DNA of 8,543 nucleotides. Origin: Fredricksoniimonas sp964643325. Lineage in GTDB: Bacteria > Omnitrophota > Gorgyraeia > Zapsychrales > Fredricksoniimonadaceae. The stretch lies in assembly GCA_964643325.1 (NCBI GenBank), contig CAZXSE010000033.1, positions 1 to 8,543 on the forward strand, given 5' to 3'. The notes below the pieces were generated by a model. That model made no database searches, was not told the DNA's origin, and saw only the letters and a program-made list of their open reading frames with translations. Shown piece by piece: positions 1-6,309 of this stretch. The number at the start of each line of letters is the position of its first letter. The first letter of the stretch is position 1. The translations under genes were made by a program, and so were the position numbers.

Positions 1-2
1 AT

Positions 3-76
3 TGCCTCGTTGTGTAATGGTAGCACGACAGCCTCTGGAGCTGTTTGTCTAGGTTCGAGTCCTAGCGAGGCAGCCA
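3..76 (+). tRNA. tRNA-Gln (anticodon CUG), CCA encoded
   Basis: The full cloverleaf can be folded by hand. The acceptor stem is seven pairs (3-9 with 66-72). The D arm is short (12-14 with 24-26) and its loop contains GG. The anticodon stem 28-32 pairs with 40-44 around a seven-base loop whose central bases 35-37 are CTG, reading the glutamine codon CAG. The T stem 49-53 pairs with 61-65 around TTCGAGT. The discriminator base is G73 and the CCA end (74-76) is encoded. A weak U1-A72 first pair and G73 are known identity features of bacterial glutamine tRNAs and support the assignment. The variable loop is four bases. A strong terminator follows directly, so this is the last or only tRNA of its transcript; the promoter lies outside the window. 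Confidence 0.95.
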
Positions 77-150
77 TTTCTCTAATTGCAAAAAGATCCT
101 CATCCCTTTGGGAGAGGATCTTTTTGCTTTTATGGGAAGAAATGGCTGCC
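69..150. repeat. 13-bp inverted repeat copying the tRNA 3' end, enclosing the terminator
   Basis: Bases 69-81, the last acceptor-strand bases of the tRNA with G73, CCA and five following bases, have a perfect reverse complement at 138-150 (AGAAATGGCTGCC). The arms are 56 nt apart and enclose the terminator hairpin at 88-127. The last three bases of the right arm are also the first three of the palindrome at 148-173. In a read-through RNA the right arm could compete with the acceptor stem for the tRNA 3' strand. A by-product of an inverted duplication or an old insertion at the tRNA end is equally possible. Confidence 0.7.
88..127 (+). terminator. Intrinsic terminator of tRNA-Gln
   Basis: A long hairpin begins 11 nt after the CCA. 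Positions 88-101 pair perfectly with 114-127 (14 bp). Above a one-base bulge (A102), 103-106 pair with 110-113 around a TTT loop. The lower stem carries an A5/T5 tract, so the run of five T (121-125) directly follows the GC-rich GATCCTC/GAGGATC stem as in a Rho-independent terminator. The same A tract would supply a U tract on the opposite strand, so it may work in both directions. Confidence 0.85.
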
Positions 151-213
151 CTTGGAAGGATTCTTCCAAGGGCCAAGAAAACCTGCCCTGGAAAGAATTC
201 TTTCCAGGGCCAA
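147..213. repeat. Two tandem, covarying palindromic hairpin units
   Basis: Two 30-nt units, 147-176 and 184-213, are spaced 37 nt apart. Each has a perfect 11-bp hairpin with a 4-nt loop: 148-158 with 163-173, and 185-195 with 200-210. The 26-nt palindromes differ at five positions. Four of the differences form two compensatory pairs (T153-A168 becomes G190-C205; G155-C166 becomes A192-T203) and the fifth is in the loop. Neither is followed by a T run on the + strand, so they are poor terminators. They look like members of a dispersed palindromic repeat family (REP- or MITE-like) or a structured RNA. Which of these they are cannot be decided from one locus. Confidence 0.75.
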
Positions 214-238
214 TCGATAAAAGAACCAGAAAAATATC

Positions 239-265
239 TTCGAACATGAGGTAATGTATTACAAT
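239..265 (+). promoter_or_regulatory. Weak candidate promoter for the CheX-like gene
   Basis: TACAAT at 260-265 matches the sigma-70 -10 box at five of six positions. A poor -35 candidate, TTCGAA at 239-244, lies 15 bp upstream. The -10 lies inside the 12-mer TATTACAATTAT (257-268), which occurs again at 6213-6224 before the coiled-coil genes. The -10 is 40 nt upstream of the start codon. The call rests on the -10 and the AT-rich context. Confidence 0.25.
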
Positions 266-305
266 TATAAAAAAGTACCAGTCGTTATAGCGGTGGAGGA
301 GATGT

Positions 306-881
306 ATGCCTAAGGCGTTCGATGCGCAGCTGTTGAACAAGATCATCATTGATGTCGTCCAGGATACGTTCAAGAAAATGTTCCGTGTCGAATGCCAGGG
401 ACAGCCGGCCGTTGCCGAGAAGGGCATCATCGAATACCAGGGGCGCATGTCCGTATGCCCGATGGAGAAGTTCAACGGCCCCGCGTATGTGGCATTCGTG
501 AATTACTATCTTTCCGAAAAAGACCTCAAGGCGAATGTTGTGACGGGAACGTTCGTTCTTTTTGTTAAAGAGGAGATCGCGGAGAAACTCCTGAAGGCCT
601 TTGGCCTGTCGTCGAAGGATGCCGAGGATGAAAAGGCCGTGATGGAGAACATCGGTTCGTTCTGCAACATCATCGCCGGCAATGTGGCCAATGAGCTCGC
701 CGGCCTCGGGTATGCGCTGCTGACGATATCGTCGCCGGCCACGGCCAAAAATTCCATTGCCCAGGGCGTTCCATTCGATTACGGGCTTTTCACCAAACAG
801 GAATTGACGTTCACGTTCTGGAATCAGAAGTGCATTGTGATCGAAGCATGCCTGGGCCATATCGCTCAAGAAAAGAAATAG
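306..881 (+). CDS. CheX/CheC-like phosphatase-fold protein, catalytic Glu absent
   Basis: A 191-residue soluble protein with no signal peptide or membrane segment. The segment at residues 114-131 (ENIGSFCNIIAGNVANEL) resembles the conserved helix of the CheX/CheC family, which dephosphorylates CheY-P and related receiver domains. In active members this helix carries E-x2-N; here the aligned positions are S118 and N121, so the asparagine is kept and the glutamate lost. The first half (residues 1-100) has the alternating helix and strand pattern of the family's fold, and the length is close to that of CheX (about 155-190). The start is well supported: GGAGGAG at 295-301 precedes ATG 306. No other chemotaxis gene is in the window. 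It may bind a receiver domain or act as a scaffold without phosphatase activity. The family call is by motif recognition and moderately sure; the loss of activity is inferred. Confidence 0.65.
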   Translation: MPKAFDAQLLNKIIIDVVQDTFKKMFRVECQGQPAVAEKGIIEYQGRMSVCPMEKFNGPAYVAFVNYYLSEKDLKANVVTGTFVLFVKEEIAEKLLKAFGLSSKDAEDEKAVMENIGSFCNIIAGNVANELAGLGYALLTISSPATAKNSIAQGVPFDYGLFTKQELTFTFWNQKCIVIEACLGHIAQEKK

Positions 882-897
882 CGTCCTCGCGGTGTCT

Positions 898-928
898 GGA
901 GGTATTCAGCATGCAGGAAGCCGCATAG
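898..928 (+). other. Five-codon minigene (MQEAA-stop) with a strong SD, ahead of the GT-C gene
   Basis: GGAGG at 898-902 lies 8 nt before ATG 911, which opens a five-codon reading frame closed by TAG at 926-928. The next ATG, the chosen start of the membrane protein gene, is 10 nt after that stop at 939 and has no Shine-Dalgarno at normal distance. The layout would suit translational coupling by termination and reinitiation. It may also be chance, with the SD misplaced relative to the true start; no usual in-frame start codon lies closer to the SD. Confidence 0.3.
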
Positions 929-938
929 CCATATTCTT

Positions 939-2531
939 ATGACGCCACCCACGCCCCGCCTCTGGCCTTTCTTCCTTCTTACACTCATTATTGGATGCGT
1001 TGTTTTCTCCCAGCGCCTTGATGTTGCCGGGCTTTTGGCGCAGGGCGACCATGGGCGCGACCTTTATGTTTTTGAACGGACACTGCACGGCGAGCGGCCG
1101 TATCAGGATTACTGGTGGGTGTATGGCCCGCTCATGCCGTATTACTATGCTTTTTTTGACATGCTCTTTGGCGTTCAGATCCCGAGTGTATTATTGGGAT
1201 ACGCGTTTTTGCAGATCGTGACGGGGCTGTTCGTGTTCGGCGCGTTGGCCGCGTGTTTCTCGCCGGTGGTTGGCTTGTTGGGGGCGGCCTGGATGTATGT
1301 GTTCGGCAGCACGTTCTTTCATACATACAACCATGCCGGAGGGCTTGTCATGGTCGCCTGTCTTGTCTGGTGCATGGCGCAGCATGTCATGACCCAAAAG
1401 AACAGGTACCTTTGGATCGGGATGGGCGCGGTCTTTGTGCTTGCCATGATCAAGATCAATTTTGCGGCCGCGGGACTTGTGGCGCTCGCGGTTACGGCCT
1501 GGCTTGCCGACAGGATATTTTCCGTTGGGATCTCCTGTGAAAAGAAGTTCTTTTACGGTACGCTTTTTGTTGCAGTGCCGCTGGCGGCTGCTGTGCTCTA
1601 TGCCATGAGCGTACGCGGGTTGAGCCCGGTGGAGATCGCGCAATGTTTCCCGTATGCTGTTGAGCCGCATCAGGCAGCGCCCTGGGAGGCTCTTGGCATC
1701 GCGGTTGCGTATCTTTTCAAGAAAATGGCCGCGTATAAATTCAATCTATGTTTTGCCGTGCTGTTGTGGCTGGCCATGATCCAGGCGGGCATCATGTTCT
1801 TGCGCCGTCCCATGGATGAGCGGACGAAACGCCTGGGCCTCTTGTTCGCTGTCCTGAGTTTTTATTATCTGCTTAATTGGCATGAGTTCATCAAGAGCGG
1901 CATGATCTATCGCGGGTTCTGGTCGCAGCCGATCGGCACTGTCTGGATGTTCGGGGTGATCGCGATGGCCGGGAGCGGTTTTTCACGGCGGACGCGCATG
2001 GTCATGGGGGCGTTCATCATATTCTTAATGCTAGGATGGCAGAAGGATGTTTTCTTGCGCGCTCCTTTGGAGCGAAGGCCTGAACAATTCATGGAGCAGT
2101 CCCGGGCGCAGGTGTTCGTTCATAACACCCGGGCGTGGATCTCGACGGTGCGCCAGACAACGGATCATTTGCAGCAGATGCTTGGCCCTCAAGAGACATT
2201 TTTGGCGCTGCCGCACGACCCGCTTTATTATTATCTGACAGGCCGCGTGTCGCCGACGCGGATGCTTTTTTTCTCCAGCAACATGAAGATCCCGCCGCAG
2301 CAGGAACGCAAGATCATCGCGGAACTCGAGCGCAAGAATGTGAACGTGGTCGTTCTTTCCAGCCGCATCCGCTGGCATGACGCGGACTGGAGCGAGGCGT
2401 TCGGGGTCACGTATTGTCCGCTCCTGGCACAATACATTCGCGAGCGTTTTGTGCCGGTGGCGCGTTTTGGCGACTGGCAGAACAACTCCGCGGACGGCGC
2501 GCACGGCACGATGGTTCTCAAGCGCAAATAA
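939..2531 (+). CDS. GT-C-type polytopic membrane glycosyltransferase (ArnT/PMT-like)
   Basis: A 530-residue membrane protein with about ten hydrophobic segments between residues 9 and 368, then a soluble domain (about 380-530). After the first segment (9-24) comes an external loop with G36-D37-H38-G39-R40-D41, then G51-x2-P54-Y55-x-D57 and Y62-G63-P64. This spacing is typical of GT39/GT83-like GT-C enzymes, which transfer sugar from a polyprenyl-phosphate donor and use an acidic residue in this loop; D37 or D41 is the candidate. The tail carries L423-P425-x-D427-P428 and L433-x-G435-R436 with P439-T440-R441, a pattern common in the periplasmic tails of such proteins. Length matches ArnT-like enzymes (about 550). 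It sits 57 nt after the CheX-like gene and 10 nt before the next GT-C gene, so an operon is likely. ATG 939 lacks a close SD, but starting later would lose the first helix and loop. Donor and acceptor are unknown. Confidence 0.7.
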   Translation: MTPPTPRLWPFFLLTLIIGCVVFSQRLDVAGLLAQGDHGRDLYVFERTLHGERPYQDYWWVYGPLMPYYYAFFDMLFGVQIPSVLLGYAFLQIVTGLFVFGALAACFSPVVGLLGAAWMYVFGSTFFHTYNHAGGLVMVACLVWCMAQHVMTQKNRYLWIGMGAVFVLAMIKINFAAAGLVALAVTAWLADRIFSVGISCEKKFFYGTLFVAVPLAAAVLYAMSVRGLSPVEIAQCFPYAVEPHQAAPWEALGIAVAYLFKKMAAYKFNLCFAVLLWLAMIQAGIMFLRRPMDERTKRLGLLFAVLSFYYLLNWHEFIKSGMIYRGFWSQPIGTVWMFGVIAMAGSGFSRRTRMVMGAFIIFLMLGWQKDVFLRAPLERRPEQFMEQSRAQVFVHNTRAWISTVRQTTDHLQQMLGPQETFLALPHDPLYYYLTGRVSPTRMLFFSSNMKIPPQQERKIIAELERKNVNVVVLSSRIRWHDADWSEAFGVTYCPLLAQYIRERFVPVARFGDWQNNSADGAHGTMVLKRK

Positions 2532-2541
2532 AAGGCAGAGG

Positions 2542-4275
2542 ATGGCACGGGAAATATTTCTTCAAATTGCAGTGGCGGCCGCGGTCTTTTTGGCCATGAG
2601 CACGGAATTGCTGAGCGCTTTTCACGCGCTGACGCCCGTGTGGGCGGGCGCTCTTTGGGTCATGTTTCTTGGTGTGGTGTTATTATTTTTGCGTTCTATG
2701 TTCAAGCACTTGAAGGTCGCATGGCCGCAGGAGCGTTATGTGGCCCTTATTTTGGGCGCGCTGTGCGCGATGGCGCTGGCGCTTTTTGTGCAGGGATTTT
2801 TTTCAGCACCGAACACATTTGATGCGATGACGTATCATTTGAGCCGCGTCATGCATTGGGTGCAAGGGCGCAACGTTGCGTTTTATCCCACCGCGATCGA
2901 ACGACAGCTGTGGATGCCGCCATTGGCTGAATACGGCATCTTGCATTTATATTTTTTGACCGGATCGGACCGGTTGGCGTTCTTGCCGCAATGGGCGGCG
3001 TATGTCGGAAGCGTGGTAGCGGCGTCGCTTGTGGCGCGAAATCTTGGTGGCGGGCGCATTGTTCAGGTTGTGGCCGCGGCTCTCTGTGCGTCGGTCCCGG
3101 TGGCTGTCTTGCAGGCGGTCAGCACACAGAGCGATCTTTTTGCGACATTCTGGTTGATGAATGCGCTGGTATGGTTGACGGCGTGGTTGCGGGACGGGTA
3201 TGATCAAAAGAATGCCTTGTTGTTTGCGGCGTCGACGGCGTTGGCGATCTTGGCAAAAACAACGATGGCCATTTTTGTTCTGCCATTTGTTGTGATGGCG
3301 GTGATCATGGCCTGGTACGTTTGCCAAAAGAGGGCCGCGGGCTTACTGGTCGTTGCGGCCGCGTTCTTTGTTGCCGCGCTATCAGGTCCTCATGTGACGC
3401 GCACCATCCAATGTTTTGGTACATTCCCTCCGAGGGGCGATATTAAAGAGTTGCGCCTGACGAACGAAGCGCTGACGCCGCCGGGAGCGGTATCGTTATT
3501 GCTTAAGGGCGCGGCCTTGGAATTGGCAATGCCCTGCAACAGGATCAACAATGCGCTCCAGCACGTTCTGGCGCGGGCGCATGCCAGGATGGGCATCGCC
3601 ATGGACGATCGACGGTTCAATTTTGAGCCCGGAGTGGAGATGCCCAGGAAGGGGCATTGCTTTTATGAAGCGCGCGCTTCGAACCCGCTGCATTTTCTAT
3701 CCGGCGTTGTGGCCCTTTTGTTGTTATTGTTGTGGCGACGGCGTTTTGCTCCGCCGGTATTCTGGTATGGCGCGTGCGTGGCAGTCGGTTATTTTCTTGT
3801 GACACTGCTTGTCAAGTGGCAGCCGTGGATGACGCGTTTTCACATGACGGCATTGATGCTGAGCGCGCCATTGATAGCGCTTGTTTTGATGCAGATCGAC
3901 AGGACGGGCCGTTTGTTAAAGATGGCGGCCATACTTTTCATTTTGATCGCGATCCCATCGATGATGTTCAATGTGTCGCACCCCTGGACGGGAAAGAATG
4001 CTTTTTATCGTTTGCCGCGGATTGAGCAATATTTTATAGGCGCGGCAAAAGAGCGGGCTTTCTTTATGACGGCCGTCAACAGCATCCGCGCCCAAGGCTG
4101 CGCACAAGTCGGCCTTGCATTGAGCGGAGAAGATGTGTGGGAATATCCTTTATGGCCCTTGTTGGCCGCGCAGGGACCTTTGCCTGAAATAAGGCATGTG
4201 CATGTGCGTGGCGCCTCGTCGGTGTATGAGGATAAGGGTTGGCGGCCGTGCGTGATGATATCTGATAAGGAATGA
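2542..4275 (+). CDS. GT-C-type membrane glycosyltransferase, tandem paralogue 1
   Basis: A 577-residue polytopic membrane protein. The open frame extends back to an ATG at 2377, but that would overlap the previous gene by 155 nt and add a basic, non-membrane stretch. ATG 2542 follows AAGG at 2532-2535, lies 10 nt after the upstream stop and begins directly with a hydrophobic helix (residues 4-28). After the third helix a loop carries N91-T92-F93-D94-A95-M96-T97-Y98-H99, then Y115-P116-T117, R121-Q122-L123-W124 and P127-L128-A129-E130-Y131. D94 is the likely catalytic or metal-binding acid by analogy with GT-C enzymes. Further landmarks are S194-T195-Q196-S197-D198, K425-W426-Q427-P428-W429 and, in the soluble tail, E534-Y535-P536 and a PCV.I terminus. 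All of these recur in the next gene. Expected role: sugar transfer from a lipid-linked donor on the outer face of the membrane. Substrate unknown. Confidence 0.75.
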   Translation: MAREIFLQIAVAAAVFLAMSTELLSAFHALTPVWAGALWVMFLGVVLLFLRSMFKHLKVAWPQERYVALILGALCAMALALFVQGFFSAPNTFDAMTYHLSRVMHWVQGRNVAFYPTAIERQLWMPPLAEYGILHLYFLTGSDRLAFLPQWAAYVGSVVAASLVARNLGGGRIVQVVAAALCASVPVAVLQAVSTQSDLFATFWLMNALVWLTAWLRDGYDQKNALLFAASTALAILAKTTMAIFVLPFVVMAVIMAWYVCQKRAAGLLVVAAAFFVAALSGPHVTRTIQCFGTFPPRGDIKELRLTNEALTPPGAVSLLLKGAALELAMPCNRINNALQHVLARAHARMGIAMDDRRFNFEPGVEMPRKGHCFYEARASNPLHFLSGVVALLLLLLWRRRFAPPVFWYGACVAVGYFLVTLLVKWQPWMTRFHMTALMLSAPLIALVLMQIDRTGRLLKMAAILFILIAIPSMMFNVSHPWTGKNAFYRLPRIEQYFIGAAKERAFFMTAVNSIRAQGCAQVGLALSGEDVWEYPLWPLLAAQGPLPEIRHVHVRGASSVYEDKGWRPCVMISDKE

Positions 4276-4276
4276 T

Positions 4277-6154
4277 ATGGCTGTAATGTTCCCGGTCCTA
4301 TTCTGGGTGTTATGTGCGCTGTGGTTGCGCGCTGAAAAAGAACGCTTGGGCCTTGCGAGCTGGCGCGCGGCGGGCCTTGGGGCGGCGCTTGTCATGGGGT
4401 TGGTTGTGGCGGCAGGGACGGGTGCGCTGAGCCCGCTGAAGATGATCAATCTGGCAGGCCTTCTTTTTTATTGGTCGCTGCTTGTTGGCGTTATGGCCAT
4501 GCTGGTGTGGCGCGCGCATGGCAGGATCGAATGGCACACGCCCGCTTGGTCACGAACTGAAGCGATGATGCTGATATTAGCGGCGGTGTTCCTAGCTGCG
4601 CTCGCATTCCTGGCGGTTTTTGTTCCGCCGAACAGTTGGGATGCAATGACCTATCATATGGGCCGTGTGGCGCACTGGCAGTTCAATGGGCATGTGGCGT
4701 ATTATCCGACGCATGTTGACCGGCAATTGTGGACCATGCCCCTGGCGGAATATTTTATTTTGCATTTCCAAGTGTTGAGCGGGTCGGACGTGTTTGCCAA
4801 CATGGTTCAATGGGTGGCCCTCGTCGGGTGTGGCGTGGCGGCGTCGTTGCTGGCGGGAGTTTTTGGCGTGGCGCGTGGCGGACAGATCGCGACGGCATTG
4901 ATCACATGGGCCATACCCATGGGTGTTTTGCAAAGTACGAGCACCCAGAACGACCTGGTCGTGGCATTGTGGCTCGTGTGTTTTGTGTTGATGCTGTGGT
5001 CGTGGGCACGGCAGGGGCAGCGGCGGTGTCACTTATTTTGGGCAGCGCTCGCCTTCGCGCTGGCATGCTTTACCAAGGGGACGGCCTATTTGATCGCGCC
5101 GGTTTTTTTGGTCGCCGGAGCCCTGGCCGTGCCGGTCAATGTGAAGAAGACCCTTGGGCTGATCACGGCATGCCTTGCGGCGGCCTTGATCATGGCTGGG
5201 CCCTTTCACGCGCGTAATGTTATGGATTATCATAACATCAATCCGGGCATGGCCTTTCCTCCGGCGAAGAATGCGGCCATGTCATGGCCCCTGTTCGTAT
5301 CCAATGGCGTGCGGCAGGCAGGCGTGCACCTGCAAACACCTTTTCAGAAGGTGAATAATGTTTTTATTTATGCCATTGATCGCATTCATGCGCGCATTGG
5401 CGTTTCGCCGACCGATCCGCGGATCACCATCGGGGATGCAGGCTTTTTATTGGGCGTATCGGCATATCATGAGTATTATGCTGGCAATTTCCTGCACGCT
5501 TGGCTGGGGCTGTTGTGCTGCATGATCGTTTTCTTGCGTCGCAGTAAAGAACATGCTGCGTTGCGATGGTATGCGACGGCGCTCGTCGGGGCTTCCCTGA
5601 TCTTTGTGTTGTATCTGCGCTGGCAGCCGTGGATCAGCCGCCTGCAGTTGCCGTTGTTTATCCTGTGTGCACCGGTGATCGGGGCCGTGGTTTCTTCCTG
5701 GGATAAGAAAGGGCGTTGGGTCATGGCACTGGCCGCGCTGCTCATGGTGGTGGCGATGCCTTGGGTGATCAAGGGCAAACTGAAGCCCGTCGTCGGCAAG
5801 AAGAATATTTTTACCATGACGCGACAGGAAAGATATTTTATCAACCGTCCGTATTTGAAAGACCCGTTCTTTAAGGCGGCGGCGTTGGTGCGGGAGTCGG
5901 GCTGTGTGCGCATTGGACTGGAGATCTCGTCGGATGGCTGGGAATATCCCTACTGGGCGCTTCTTTCCGGCGTTGACATCCGGCATGTTAATGTGGTCAA
6001 CGCGTCCAGGAAGTTTGAGGATCCTGCCTGGACGCCGTGTGTTCTTATCCGCGAGACCGGAGCTCAGACGGGGGACGAAGCTTTCCTTGTTCAGGGTGTT
6101 TTGTATCACAAGACCGGTTACGCAACGCCCCTTACAGTTTACCGACGTCCCTGA
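4277..6154 (+). CDS. GT-C-type membrane glycosyltransferase, tandem paralogue 2
   Basis: A 625-residue polytopic membrane protein clearly related to the preceding one. Shared landmarks in the same order are N119-S-W-D122-A-M-T-Y-H127, Y143-P144-T145, R149-Q150-L151-W152, P155-L156-A157-E158-Y159, S222-T223-Q224-N225-D226, R448-W449-Q450-P451-W452, E556-Y557-P558 and a tail with IRHV and PCVLI. An N.LH segment and an HARIG segment in the central loop also match. D122 is the candidate catalytic acid. It has an extra N-terminal part (roughly residues 1-60, at least two hydrophobic stretches) and a C-terminal extension of about 25 residues beyond the shared PCV.I end. ATG 4277 lies one base after the upstream stop, with AAGGA at 4267-4271, so the two genes are almost certainly translationally coupled. 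Identity looks moderate by eye, so the duplication is old and the two copies probably act on different substrates. Confidence 0.75.
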   Translation: MAVMFPVLFWVLCALWLRAEKERLGLASWRAAGLGAALVMGLVVAAGTGALSPLKMINLAGLLFYWSLLVGVMAMLVWRAHGRIEWHTPAWSRTEAMMLILAAVFLAALAFLAVFVPPNSWDAMTYHMGRVAHWQFNGHVAYYPTHVDRQLWTMPLAEYFILHFQVLSGSDVFANMVQWVALVGCGVAASLLAGVFGVARGGQIATALITWAIPMGVLQSTSTQNDLVVALWLVCFVLMLWSWARQGQRRCHLFWAALAFALACFTKGTAYLIAPVFLVAGALAVPVNVKKTLGLITACLAAALIMAGPFHARNVMDYHNINPGMAFPPAKNAAMSWPLFVSNGVRQAGVHLQTPFQKVNNVFIYAIDRIHARIGVSPTDPRITIGDAGFLLGVSAYHEYYAGNFLHAWLGLLCCMIVFLRRSKEHAALRWYATALVGASLIFVLYLRWQPWISRLQLPLFILCAPVIGAVVSSWDKKGRWVMALAALLMVVAMPWVIKGKLKPVVGKKNIFTMTRQERYFINRPYLKDPFFKAAALVRESGCVRIGLEISSDGWEYPYWALLSGVDIRHVNVVNASRKFEDPAWTPCVLIRETGAQTGDEAFLVQGVLYHKTGYATPLTVYRRP

Positions 6155-6175
6155 TATAAAAGAAGAATATAAGAT

Positions 6176-6196
6176 GGAACGCCCGGTTCCGTTTTT
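6176..6196 (+). terminator. Candidate intrinsic terminator after the GT-C operon
   Basis: GGAAC at 6176-6180 pairs with GTTCC at 6186-6190 around a five-base loop, followed by G and five T (6192-6196). It begins 22 nt after the stop of the last GT-C gene, where the operon should end. The stem is only 5 bp, so it would be weak; position and T run are the main support. Confidence 0.45.
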
Positions 6197-6231
6197 ACGC
6201 CGTTTATAAATCTATTACAATTATTAAGATG

Positions 6232-6260
6232 TTGATTGTTTTAAACTAAGAAGTTATTAT
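6232..6260 (+). promoter_or_regulatory. Candidate sigma-70-type promoter for the coiled-coil genes
   Basis: TTGATT (6232-6237) and TATTAT (6255-6260) are separated by exactly 17 bp in AT-rich DNA between the candidate terminator and the next start. They match the consensus boxes at four and five of six positions. Transcription would start near 6267, leaving a leader of about 40 nt. An overlapping alternative is TTTACG (6194-6199), 16 bp, TACAAT (6216-6221); its -10 lies in the 12-mer shared with the region before the CheX-like gene. Confidence 0.4.
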
Positions 6261-6309
6261 AAACAAACGCCATTTTCTGTCATCGGTATAACCAGAACAG
6301 GGAAAACAT

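Noticed and set aside
3..150. Integrated element attachment site at the tRNA
   Set aside because: The repeat of the tRNA end is inverted, not direct, and there is no integrase or element-like cargo in the window.
148..210. The two palindromes as intrinsic terminators
   Set aside because: Neither hairpin is followed by a T run on the + strand; on the minus strand only a four-T stretch follows one of them.
10..249. A 79-codon + strand frame starting inside the tRNA
   Set aside because: It begins within the tRNA and translates the terminator and palindromes; there is no ribosome site.
62..475. A minus-strand open frame of 137 codons across the tRNA trailer and the CheX-like gene
   Set aside because: It crosses the tRNA 3' end, terminator and palindromes, and overlaps a better supported gene.
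2377..2541. An N-terminal extension of the second GT-C gene from ATG 2377
   Set aside because: It lies entirely inside the preceding gene and its first codons after the stop, is Arg- and Ser-rich with no domain, and a ribosome site precedes ATG 2542, where a membrane helix begins.
5447..6109. A 220-codon minus-strand open frame inside the third GT-C gene
   Set aside because: The + strand frame has conserved motifs shared with its paralogue; the antisense product has no recognisable features or start context.
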